Assembly (NCBI GenBank): GCA_902774815.1
Contig: CACYJV010000001.1
Coordinates: 62,001 to 126,000, forward strand
Direction: 5' to 3'
Origin: an uncultured Prevotellaceae bacterium
GTDB lineage: Bacteria; Bacteroidota; Bacteroidia; Bacteroidales; Bacteroidaceae
DNA: 64,000 nucleotides
Both the position numbers and the translations under genes were made by a program. The notes beneath the pieces were generated by a model. It saw only the letters and a list, made by a program, of their open reading frames with translations, was not told where the DNA came from and ran no database searches. Below, one piece after another: positions 9,767 through 18,655 of this stretch (the stretch's first letter is position 1; each line of letters begins with the position of its first letter).

Positions 9767-11458
9767 TTAGATGTTGGAATTGCTCTTGGAACTTTCATCT
9801 GTTGCCTCTGCTTCGCGAGGTTTCAAGATTAGACAGTCGAGACGCATGGTGCGCGAATAGATGGAGGTATCTTTTGCCTTCACATTTGCACGCAGCGTGA
9901 CTTTTACTTGCGGATCGGACAAACCTTCGGAACAGGTCGGGAACGAGAATCTGTCAACCAGTAATACCGTATCGACAACGGCAGGATTTGACATGATATC
10001 AGTCGAGAATATCTTACGTCCTTCCTTACCATTCTGGTCGTTCCAGTTCAACGTTACACGGAATACACTTGGCTTAGAAGCCTCTTCAACAGCCAGCGTG
10101 TCGTAGGCCGTAGCTGGGATGAACACGCCATAGATGTCGTATTCCACATTGGAGAGAACATTAGGAACTCGATAGCGAATAGTAGGATTGGCGGTTGCAG
10201 GATCTGGAACAATCTCTACATAGCTATTTCCAGACACCTTATTATAGAAAGGATTGTCGGAAGTCACCTCACGAACCACCAACGGGTCGACCGAATTGGT
10301 GACGGTGTCCTGCGACTGGATGTTCTCTGCCTCGACCTTAATGTTCTGCATAAAGGTGTCGAACTTTGAAATGTTGAACTTGGAAGCCTTACGAACATGT
10401 CCATTGCTACAAACAATGTCTTGAGTACCATCGAAAATGCCACCGGTTGCAAAGGGTTTGTAGTAGGTATAGTAATTGTCCTCAATTCCCAACATACGAC
10501 GATTGGCATATGACATAGCACTTGTTGATACGGCAGAATCGCGGAAAGCAGGTTCCGGGTTGATGGTGCGGCTGAAGAAGGTGCCACCCATGATAGCCAT
10601 ACGCGCACGTGTATATATTAAGGAGTCACGCTTAGCCACTGTATTATCGTAATTGAAATATTTCTCATACTCAGCCAAGAGACGATTCCACTCACTATTG
10701 GTGGGAGCGACCAACCAATAGGTACTATCCTCTGAATTGATGAGTCCGTAAGCATCGAACAGTGCATTGCGCAAATCGGACACAGAATCGAGGTAAACGG
10801 TTTGACCGTCGACAATCTCTCCCGGCACACTCTTCGCATCATTGAACTCATAGATACTGTAGCGGTTGAAGAAATTGTAGACACTGTCGAGATCGCTATC
10901 GTGACCGAGATACTCGAAGACATTGGGGAAGTAATCGAGTTTCTTGTCGACCGTGAACAGTACGCCATTGTTGAACAATGCATTGGTAGTCAGCAGGCCG
11001 CTATTGCTCAACTTCGTAGAAGTGAGCACGGCATATTTACTGTTCATCATCGTGATGGAGTCGTTGGTCAGCGACGAAACAGGGTGTTTGTAGAGTGCTA
11101 TGTGGTTCTGCAGGAACTGGCGCACGACTGTGTTGTCATCACTACGGACGCCTGCAGCTTTCTGCCTCTGGAACTCCTGTATCAAACTGTCGGCCTCGGC
11201 CGATGAGAACACGTCATCGGTCGGGGCAAAGACAGAGAAGGTCTGGCTACCATTCAGCACGAGATCATAGCCACAAGCTTTCGCCACACGGGTGAAGTTG
11301 CTAAGGCTACTCTGTGAAGAAATGGCCTGCCACAATGTGCCGCTATCTACAGAGGAGGCATCGTAGTGTTCGTTCCAGTCGTCGGTGCACGAAGCACTGA
11401 GGAATAGCGCTGCCACCACTGCAATAGCTGAGCCTATTTTTTTCAGATTATGTTTCAT
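9767..11458 (-). CDS. Fasciclin-domain surface lipoprotein
   Basis: The ATG at 11458 is chosen; the frame extends three codons further to a TTG. The 563-residue product has a lipobox (ALFLSASC) followed by a fasciclin/FAS1-like domain with the typical NGSQTFSVFAPTDDVF motif. A second degenerate FAS1-like part contains STYWLVAPTNSEWNRLL, and a C-terminal beta-rich domain (about 385-550) ends in SRTMRLDCLILKPRE. FAS1 domains are known for adhesion and protein or polysaccharide binding. Its place between SusD and the second SusC suggests a SusE/F-like accessory binding role, which is inference. Gaps of 53 nt upstream and 20 nt downstream fit one operon. Confidence 0.88.
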   Translation of the reverse strand: MKHNLKKIGSAIAVVAALFLSASCTDDWNEHYDASSVDSGTLWQAISSQSSLSNFTRVAKACGYDLVLNGSQTFSVFAPTDDVFSSAEADSLIQEFQRQKAAGVRSDDNTVVRQFLQNHIALYKHPVSSLTNDSITMMNSKYAVLTSTKLSNSGLLTTNALFNNGVLFTVDKKLDYFPNVFEYLGHDSDLDSVYNFFNRYSIYEFNDAKSVPGEIVDGQTVYLDSVSDLRNALFDAYGLINSEDSTYWLVAPTNSEWNRLLAEYEKYFNYDNTVAKRDSLIYTRARMAIMGGTFFSRTINPEPAFRDSAVSTSAMSYANRRMLGIEDNYYTYYKPFATGGIFDGTQDIVCSNGHVRKASKFNISKFDTFMQNIKVEAENIQSQDTVTNSVDPLVVREVTSDNPFYNKVSGNSYVEIVPDPATANPTIRYRVPNVLSNVEYDIYGVFIPATAYDTLAVEEASKPSVFRVTLNWNDQNGKEGRKIFSTDIMSNPAVVDTVLLVDRFSFPTCSEGLSDPQVKVTLRANVKAKDTSIYSRTMRLDCLILKPREAEATDESSKSNSNI

Positions 11459-11511
11459 TGTCGTCAATATTTATGATTCTTTTCAAAGAATGAAATCTCT
11501 ACCATAAGGAT

Positions 11512-13536
11512 TTAGAGCATGTCTTCCATCTGGCCTTCATCGGTCACACCGTAGACACTCTTTGGAACAAGTTCCAGATAGTCAAGCATGAACTCATTGT
11601 CATTACCCTGCTTGACCGATACGCTACGGATACGGAGATAGTGATCCTTGTTGGGATCGATGTGGGTAGTGCAGATGACAAGGCGAATGGTGTGAGGCTG
11701 CGTGGCAAAGATCGTTGTCGTAGTGGCACCTGCGCCATTGTAACGATAACCACCTGCAGCGCCACGATAGTAGCCCTTGTTCTTCAGGACCTTCTGATCG
11801 GTCGAAAGATCAATCTGTGACATGGAGTTGTAGTCGGCTTTCCAGTCGGCACCCAAAATAGATGGGTCGTTGAGCTGTCGGGTCATGTCAAGGGGAATGC
11901 CCTGAGGCTTATCGTCAAAGTAGATCTGGGCAACACCACGCGTAGGCTCGGCTGCAAATCCAATACGAATCTGCCAATCACCCTCATAGGGAACAGGAGG
12001 AATCTTGAATGTGATGTCGAAATCGCCGAAGAGGTTCATCTCATCGCCTTCATAGCTATCATAGTAGTCGTGTGGACGACGATAGACAAAGTGGCAGCCT
12101 TCGTTGATGGTCACGCCTTTCAGATAGCCATTGGGGAAATAGTAATTACGACCATACTTACCTGTCTCGTCGTAGTCTGGATCCTGGAACTTCATGCCGC
12201 CATTGCGCTCATTGAGACGAATGTCGTTAGTCATGAGTTCGGGGAAGATCGTTGAGAAGTCCATACGGATGCGAGCATTGTCGACAATGTCGCGTGTGGT
12301 AGTATCAAATGCAAGGATGTCGTCGACATAGAAGTAGCGTCCATTGAGGGCATCCTGCTTATAGTCGTCTTCAACCTTGGCATAGATTCTTGCACCAGGA
12401 ATAGAGAATTCGTTGTCGTAACGACGATTAACATAACGCTGACCAACAATGCTTGAACCTGCCCATTTACGAACGGTAAGGCGCTCAAACTTCATCATTG
12501 TGTGAGGGAGCATCGTTTCATACCAGTCAACAGGATTCATGACAGAAGTCAGAATACCGACATCCTTAACAGGAGTCAGGTAGTTCCATCCCTTCACGTC
12601 GCGTGTCACGATATGGTAGGCCAGGAATCTATTCAAAGGATTCTTGGGATGCCTGATGTGTGCAAAATCGTGGTAGTCGGCATTGGCATCTTCGGGGTAG
12701 ACCTCGTCATAGATTTCACATGCCTTCTTATACAAATCTTCAACGGTCGTGATGTTGTATTTCTCACGAAGAACTGAGTCTGTAGGAATAAACAAGGTGA
12801 AGCCTACGCGTTTCTCATCAGGCACAGTTGCTGTTTCTTTGTTCACGTGGGAGACATAGCGATAACGTGGATATACAGAGGGATCCCATTCATCATCACG
12901 ATACTGATAGAGTGAATCCGCAAAACCAGCCTGCTCGAGGGCATCCACATAGAGTGAGATGTTAGGATTCGTACGCATCACGTCAAGAATCATGCGGTTA
13001 CTACTCTCCAACACTTCAGTGATGGGTTGCATGATACCATTCTCAACAGAGTCGTCCTGCATAGTGAAGATGATGTGGGAAGTGCCATTAAGGAATACAA
13101 CGGCATTGTCATCTTCATCCATGCCATGGCTGACCTCAATGTAACGACGGTTCATGTTAGCCGTTGTCAGCACACCATCATCCATATCAGAAGTAGCATA
13201 CATGTTATCAACCAAGTGAGTACGGGCAATGGTGTCGCAGTCAGCATCTGTCAGATCGCTGATTGACGACAGCCCATGCTTGTTCAGATAGGCTTTCACG
13301 GCATCGTTGGTAGGCGGGAAACAAGTGTAGGCGCCATACGTTGCCAAAAGATCCATCATGCCAGCTCGCTCAACGATCTTCGTGAAATCGCTGAACTCCT
13401 CGTGGCCATATAGATACTCGCTCATCATCTGCCCCTTGAAGGTGTAGAAATTAGAGGAGTCGGGCTCGTCGGAACAACTCGACACAAAGCCAAGAATGGC
13501 AACGACGAATAGGAACGTCAAACTATATTTCTTCAT
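11512..13536 (-). CDS. Fasciclin-domain surface lipoprotein with C-terminal beta-sandwich
   Basis: The start is set at the ATG at 13536, which gives a clean lipoprotein signal (MKKYSLTFLFVVAILGFVSSC). The longer frame to 13617 would run back into the upstream SusD gene. The product has 674 residues. An N-terminal FAS1 domain contains YGAYTCFPPTNDAVKAYL and HLVDNMY. A second FAS1-like domain contains VGFTLFIPTDSVLREKYN. The C-terminal third (about 450-660) looks like a jelly-roll or CBM-like beta-sandwich, with GDWQIRIGFAA and DHYLRIRSVSVKQG. It is the gene directly after SusD, the position that SusE/F-type glycan-binding lipoproteins occupy in classical loci. Ligand binding is inferred. Confidence 0.88.
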   Translation of the reverse strand: MKKYSLTFLFVVAILGFVSSCSDEPDSSNFYTFKGQMMSEYLYGHEEFSDFTKIVERAGMMDLLATYGAYTCFPPTNDAVKAYLNKHGLSSISDLTDADCDTIARTHLVDNMYATSDMDDGVLTTANMNRRYIEVSHGMDEDDNAVVFLNGTSHIIFTMQDDSVENGIMQPITEVLESSNRMILDVMRTNPNISLYVDALEQAGFADSLYQYRDDEWDPSVYPRYRYVSHVNKETATVPDEKRVGFTLFIPTDSVLREKYNITTVEDLYKKACEIYDEVYPEDANADYHDFAHIRHPKNPLNRFLAYHIVTRDVKGWNYLTPVKDVGILTSVMNPVDWYETMLPHTMMKFERLTVRKWAGSSIVGQRYVNRRYDNEFSIPGARIYAKVEDDYKQDALNGRYFYVDDILAFDTTTRDIVDNARIRMDFSTIFPELMTNDIRLNERNGGMKFQDPDYDETGKYGRNYYFPNGYLKGVTINEGCHFVYRRPHDYYDSYEGDEMNLFGDFDITFKIPPVPYEGDWQIRIGFAAEPTRGVAQIYFDDKPQGIPLDMTRQLNDPSILGADWKADYNSMSQIDLSTDQKVLKNKGYYRGAAGGYRYNGAGATTTTIFATQPHTIRLVICTTHIDPNKDHYLRIRSVSVKQGNDNEFMLDYLELVPKSVYGVTDEGQMEDML

Positions 13537-13579
13537 ATTCTTAATTCTTTTATTAAGTTTCATAACTGAATGACAACGG

Positions 13580-15328
13580 CTATTTCGAGGTACGTTCGTA
13601 AGAACTGTTCTCACCACTGCTGAATGCCGGGTTCTGAACCAAGTTCTTGTTCACCTTGATTTCATCGTTGTTATAGGGCCAATAGATAGCATCCATACGA
13701 GAGAGTTTACTGGCTATTGCACCACTTCCACTTGAACCCTTTCGGGCAACTACACCAATGAGGTAGTTGGTGTTGCCATCACGACGGGAACGGCGCACAA
13801 GGTCATACCAGCGTTTGCCTTCAAACATCAGTTCACGTTGACGTTCTTCAAGAACCAACGACTGCATCTGCGACTTGGAAGTGTACTTTGATGCATCAAG
13901 ATCCTTGCTACTTGTTGAACAGTTGGATCGCTTGCTAATAGTATTAACGATTTGGAATGCCTGTTTCAGCAATGTATCGGCCTGTTGCTTTCCTGCAGAA
14001 GTGGAGTCCTCGTCGTTGACCATCTCAACCAAAGCTTCGGCTTTGATGAGCATGATGTCAGTAAGACGATAGAGAACCCAGTTGGCATGGCAATACTTTT
14101 CACCGTAACGACTTCCATAAGTTGCCTCAATCTCAGCTTTCGACAGGTCGACACGAGCAAACGAACTGGTAAACTTGTTAATGCCAAAAAGCGTCTTCGA
14201 ACCACCAATTGACTGAAGGTTCTCGTAATAGCGGGCATCATACTTGTTCATGAACACACTATAGACTTCATCGCTCACGTCGGTGCAGAGGAAATCGGCA
14301 GGCTTGGCATGGCCTGGGAAGGTGATGCTGTTGCCATAACGATAGCTGACTGCACTATTGGAGAGCATATTGTCGTCGTTCATATATATCAGTTCAAAAA
14401 TACTCTCGCGACTGTCACCGTTTCCAAATATCTCACCGAAGGCATTGCCATAGAAATTGCCTGTAGAGTAGGCATCGCTAATCAACGGATAGCCATCGAG
14501 CATCAAATCATTCTGCGAGATGCTACCCGACTTCTTGTCGAGTTCTTCCTGATAGGCCACAGTCTTGGCCTCGATGACCATATCGGCATAGCGGACTGCA
14601 TTTGTATAGTCCTGCTTCCAGAGATACATGTCAGCCAACATGGCATGGATGGCATCCTGCGTGATGCGCCCACGCTGATAGTTACGTTTTGTCGTAGGAT
14701 AGCGTTTCACTGCCATATTCTGAACACTCTCAAGGTCAAGAATCAGACTGTCGAGAACACTCTCGAACTTTGTGGCAGGCAAGTCCATGGTCTGGTTGTC
14801 GTCAAGGAAAGGCTGCGTCGTATAGGGTACGTCGCGGAAGGTACGAATCAGATAGAAATACATCAAATCGCGCAAGGCCGATACCTCAGCCTTTGTGGCA
14901 TTAAGCTCACTCTGCGTGTAGTTAGGATCTTTCTCAGCCACCTTTGGCGCATAGTAGAGCACCGTGTTACAGCGGTTGATGATGTTATAGAATTCGCCCC
15001 ACGTTGTGAAGACGTTGCTTGCATTGATATTCTCCTTAAAGACATTCGAGAGGTCGATTTCCTTTTCAATATTGGTTCCACCGACGATGTTGTCTGAACG
15101 GAACTCGCCCCATACCATCATTCGGTCAATGACAGCCTGGCTTTGCATGGCTGAATAGCAGCCGGCAACTACGTTCTCAACGTCGGCCTCTTCATTCCAG
15201 AACTTATCAAGAACGATGATGTCCAACGGTTCGATCTCCAAGAAATCAGAGCAGGAAGACAGCGTTGCCGTCCCCATGAGTCCCAATAGTCCGAACTTGA
15301 TAATATTAGTTTTCGTTTTCATAATCAT
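13580..15328 (-). CDS. SusD/RagB-family surface lipoprotein (first pair)
   Basis: This 582-residue SusD homologue starts at ATG 15328, or two codons later at 15322. Its signal ends in the lipobox ATLSSCSDFLEIEP, the classic SusD N-terminus. Helical TPR-like segments (GRITQDAIHAMLADMYLWKQDYTNAVRYAD) and the C-terminal LVLEERQRELMFEGKRWYDLVRR motif are diagnostic. It lies 6 nt after its SusC partner and 43 nt before the next fasciclin gene. It should sit on the SusC barrel at the cell surface and capture ligand. Confidence 0.97.
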   Translation of the reverse strand: MIMKTKTNIIKFGLLGLMGTATLSSCSDFLEIEPLDIIVLDKFWNEEADVENVVAGCYSAMQSQAVIDRMMVWGEFRSDNIVGGTNIEKEIDLSNVFKENINASNVFTTWGEFYNIINRCNTVLYYAPKVAEKDPNYTQSELNATKAEVSALRDLMYFYLIRTFRDVPYTTQPFLDDNQTMDLPATKFESVLDSLILDLESVQNMAVKRYPTTKRNYQRGRITQDAIHAMLADMYLWKQDYTNAVRYADMVIEAKTVAYQEELDKKSGSISQNDLMLDGYPLISDAYSTGNFYGNAFGEIFGNGDSRESIFELIYMNDDNMLSNSAVSYRYGNSITFPGHAKPADFLCTDVSDEVYSVFMNKYDARYYENLQSIGGSKTLFGINKFTSSFARVDLSKAEIEATYGSRYGEKYCHANWVLYRLTDIMLIKAEALVEMVNDEDSTSAGKQQADTLLKQAFQIVNTISKRSNCSTSSKDLDASKYTSKSQMQSLVLEERQRELMFEGKRWYDLVRRSRRDGNTNYLIGVVARKGSSGSGAIASKLSRMDAIYWPYNNDEIKVNKNLVQNPAFSSGENSSYERTSK

Positions 15329-15334
15329 TGCGCA

Positions 15335-18300
15335 TTAAAAATCAACAGTGATACCAAGTGTGTAAGACTTTGCACGCGGTGTCTGACCACCGTCAACAGC
15401 TGCTCCATATCCACCATAAGAAACTTCAGGATCAACACCTTTATACTTTGTAAGTATGAAGAGGTTGTTGGCACTGGCATAGAAACTCAGACGGTTGATG
15501 CCGAGGGCTTTCTTGATGACTTTTGGATCAAACGAGTAGGACAACTGAATATAATTCAGTCGGAGGAATGAGCCATTCTCTACAAATCGGTCGCTGACCA
15601 ACGTATTGTAGTTTGAAGCTGCTCCATACATGGCACGTGGAATGGACGTGACATCGCCTTCCTTACGCCAGCGGTAGTTCACAGCCTGGCTTTGGTTATT
15701 GTTGTTAATCATGGCCTCAGCATCCAAACGGGCAAGGTTCAGAATCTTGTTGCCTACACGGTAGTTGAACTGTGTGTTCAACTTCCAGCGATTGTAGTTC
15801 AACGTAAAGCCGAAACCACCTGTCAACTTAGGCAGTGAAGAACCGAGATATACAATGTCAAGGGCATTGATATTACCATCGTGATTGATGTCCTCATAGA
15901 TGGCATCACCACCCTTGAACTTATAGTTTTTACCAGTTCCGTCGTTAGTGTAGTTATACATCATACGAACAGGATCACCTTCGTCGTCAAGCACTATCTC
16001 GCCAGCCTCGCTAAGAGCGATCGGAGCGGTGTGACCTGCAGCAAGGAAGTCCTGACGCTCTGCATTGGTCATGTTCTTAAACGTGTCGTACTGGTATTCG
16101 TAAACGCCCTTGTAGCGGAAACCATAGATGGCTCCAAACGGGTTGTGCAGCTGAACTCGCTGAAGCACCTCGCGGTTGCCATAGAAGAACTCAGAGTTGA
16201 GCGATGAGAGTACGGTCTCGTCCATGGTTAGGATTTCATTGGAGTTGTTACCGAAAGTCATGTTGAAGTCGGCGTAGAACTTACCCTTTTCAATAATGCG
16301 ATTTGTGTTCAAGTTCAACTCCCATCCGATATTGCGCATCGATCCGACATTCCGATAAGCCAAATTGTAGTAACCCGAGTTGGAAGGAATGCGTACCGAA
16401 GGCATCAGCATGTCGCGACGGGTTGCGCTATACCACTCAGCCTGCAGCGTCAGCTTATCGTTGAAGAATCCCAAGTCTAAACCAACGTCATAGGTTGATG
16501 TTGTTTCCCAGCGCAGGTTGGTCAAACGAATGTTGTTGGGAACCATCGAACCCATATCGAGGTAGCGTGTTCCCATGCTGTAGATACTCTCATAGAGATA
16601 GTCCTGACCTGGCTGATTACCCACCTTACCCCAGCTGGGACGGATGGCAAACATGGAAAGCCAGTCGCGCGTATTCTTCATAAAGGGTTCATCCACGATG
16701 ATCCACTTTAGAGAGACGGCAGGGAAGTAACCCCAGCGCTTATCGGGACCGAACTTCGTTGTACCATCGGCACGCAGAGAGAAGTCTGCCACATAGCGGC
16801 CCTTGAATGCATAGTGGGCGGAGAAAGTGTAGTACATCGAACGCCACTGGCTGAAGCTAGAGCTCATGCCCGTTACCTTACCTCCTGCCACAGGACTTTC
16901 TATACCACCGGCAGGCAGCTTGGTGGCATCCGTGCCCTGACCATTGGAGCTACCAGAAGTGAGTTCAAAACGTCCCATTGCCATCAGCTGATGGTCCTTG
17001 TTGCGGAAATGAGGGATGAACGTTAGGGTCTGCTTCGTGTTGAAGGCGACGCTCTTCGTACTACCTGTATAGGCACTGTTCACACCATTGTTCCAAGAAT
17101 ATGTGACGAGTTCGTTGGGATAGAACTTATCTACGTATTCGTTGAAGATGTTCATATAGACACGGCCCTGCCAGTTCAGCTGATGATGTTCCTCATCAAG
17201 TCCAAGCAGACGATAGTTCAACTCGAACTCCGGCGTAATGTCGTAGGTACGATCATCAAACTTTGCCAAGTGTGCACTTGCCACGGGATTGACATACGAA
17301 CGCTGGTCGTCCTTGAACACGTCAGGAGCCGACTGCAGCATCGTGTAGTATTTGCTGGTGTTTTCACCCGTCAATGGATCCTGTTCATAGATGCTCATGT
17401 TCGGCATCTTACGATAGGCCAGCGACAGCAGGTTATCGTAATTCTTCTTATTGTTCGTATAGGTAAGCGAAAAGTTTGTAGCAATCTTGATGCGCTCACT
17501 GACGTAGTAGTCAAGAGCAACACGAGTGGAATAACGCTGCAGTTTCTGCTTGATCACCGAACCCGTTTCATTGTCGAAACCGCCAGAAATACGGAAAGTA
17601 GCCTTCTCACCGCCACCCGTCACCGACAGGTAATGGTTCTGGCGCAGACCCCACTGAGTAACTGCGTCCATCCAGTCGGTATTATTGTTGTACTGCTCGT
17701 ATTCCGAGAAGGTGGGATCGTAGTTCAACTCACGGATGTCGGAAGCTGCATCGTTCTGTTCGGGGTTGAAGTAAGCCTCTTTCAACAGCATCGTATAGTC
17801 GTCACCGTTCAGCATCTTGTAGCCCTTAGGCTGATACGTTCCGGTCAGGCGCAACGAGTAGGTCAGCTTGGGTGCACCACGTGAACCACGTTTTGTGGTA
17901 ATCTCGATGACACCGTTTGCACCCTGCGAACCATAGATGGCTGTAGCAGCAGCATCTTTCAGCACGGTGATGCTGGCGATATCTTCCGGGTTGACGTTCA
18001 GCAACTGAGCAAACTGCTCGTCATTGGCATTGGTCAGGTCGAAATTGCTCATATCGACGTTCCACGTGTTACCATTGACGACGATAAGCGGGTTGGCATT
18101 TGTCAGCGAGCTGATGGAAGATGCACCACGAAGACGCATCGTCGTACCTGCACCAAGGTTACCAGAAATCGATACGATGTCAAGACCGGCAATACGTCCC
18201 TGCAAGGCTTCATCGATAGTGTTCATGCCAAGACCTTCGAACTCCTTGGCCGAAATGGTCTGCGTTGCAAACGAAACCTCACGTTCGGGAATTGCCAGAC

Positions 18301-18652
18301 CACCACTATTAAGACGACGTTTTGCAACGACGGTCACCTCTTTCAGGTTGGTTTCCGACGTCATCTTCACCTCGTATTCCTCGCGGTCAATGGGCAGAGT
18401 CTGTGTCTTACATCCCACATAGCTGAAGCGAATCTTATCCTTTGTATTTCTAATAGGCATCGAGAAGTTACCATTGATGTCAGTAATGGTAGCCTCAATG
18501 ATACGTCCGGCTCCGTCGATTTCACAAACCGAGGCTCCGGTCAGTTCTCCAAATTCATCAGACACGGTACCGTGTACGGCCGTAATCTGTGCAGAAGTGC
18601 CGAGAGCAATGAAGGAGAACAATGATAGCATTATAAATCTGTACTTTCTCAT
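15335..18652 (-). CDS. SusC/RagA-family TonB-dependent receptor (first pair)
   Basis: The product has 1105 residues. It shows a signal peptide (SFIALGTSAQ), a carboxypeptidase-regulatory-like domain (about 24-100, TVSDEFGELTGASV) and a plug domain. The plug carries RIAGLDIVSISGNLGAGTT, the conserved NANPLIVVNG and AIYGSQGANGVIEITTKRG. A long barrel closes with YTLGITVDF. This is a canonical SusC of normal length, encoded 3 nt after a large fasciclin lipoprotein and 6 nt before its SusD partner. Having two SusC genes in one transcription unit suggests two related ligands or two sizes of the same ligand, which is inference. Confidence 0.97.
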   Translation of the reverse strand: MRKYRFIMLSLFSFIALGTSAQITAVHGTVSDEFGELTGASVCEIDGAGRIIEATITDINGNFSMPIRNTKDKIRFSYVGCKTQTLPIDREEYEVKMTSETNLKEVTVVAKRRLNSGGLAIPEREVSFATQTISAKEFEGLGMNTIDEALQGRIAGLDIVSISGNLGAGTTMRLRGASSISSLTNANPLIVVNGNTWNVDMSNFDLTNANDEQFAQLLNVNPEDIASITVLKDAAATAIYGSQGANGVIEITTKRGSRGAPKLTYSLRLTGTYQPKGYKMLNGDDYTMLLKEAYFNPEQNDAASDIRELNYDPTFSEYEQYNNNTDWMDAVTQWGLRQNHYLSVTGGGEKATFRISGGFDNETGSVIKQKLQRYSTRVALDYYVSERIKIATNFSLTYTNNKKNYDNLLSLAYRKMPNMSIYEQDPLTGENTSKYYTMLQSAPDVFKDDQRSYVNPVASAHLAKFDDRTYDITPEFELNYRLLGLDEEHHQLNWQGRVYMNIFNEYVDKFYPNELVTYSWNNGVNSAYTGSTKSVAFNTKQTLTFIPHFRNKDHQLMAMGRFELTSGSSNGQGTDATKLPAGGIESPVAGGKVTGMSSSFSQWRSMYYTFSAHYAFKGRYVADFSLRADGTTKFGPDKRWGYFPAVSLKWIIVDEPFMKNTRDWLSMFAIRPSWGKVGNQPGQDYLYESIYSMGTRYLDMGSMVPNNIRLTNLRWETTSTYDVGLDLGFFNDKLTLQAEWYSATRRDMLMPSVRIPSNSGYYNLAYRNVGSMRNIGWELNLNTNRIIEKGKFYADFNMTFGNNSNEILTMDETVLSSLNSEFFYGNREVLQRVQLHNPFGAIYGFRYKGVYEYQYDTFKNMTNAERQDFLAAGHTAPIALSEAGEIVLDDEGDPVRMMYNYTNDGTGKNYKFKGGDAIYEDINHDGNINALDIVYLGSSLPKLTGGFGFTLNYNRWKLNTQFNYRVGNKILNLARLDAEAMINNNNQSQAVNYRWRKEGDVTSIPRAMYGAASNYNTLVSDRFVENGSFLRLNYIQLSYSFDPKVIKKALGINRLSFYASANNLFILTKYKGVDPEVSYGGYGAAVDGGQTPRAKSYTLGITVDF

Positions 18653-18655
18653 AGC

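Noticed and set aside
14309-15097. 262-codon plus-strand open frame
   Set aside because: Antisense to the first SusD gene, with no recognisable family.
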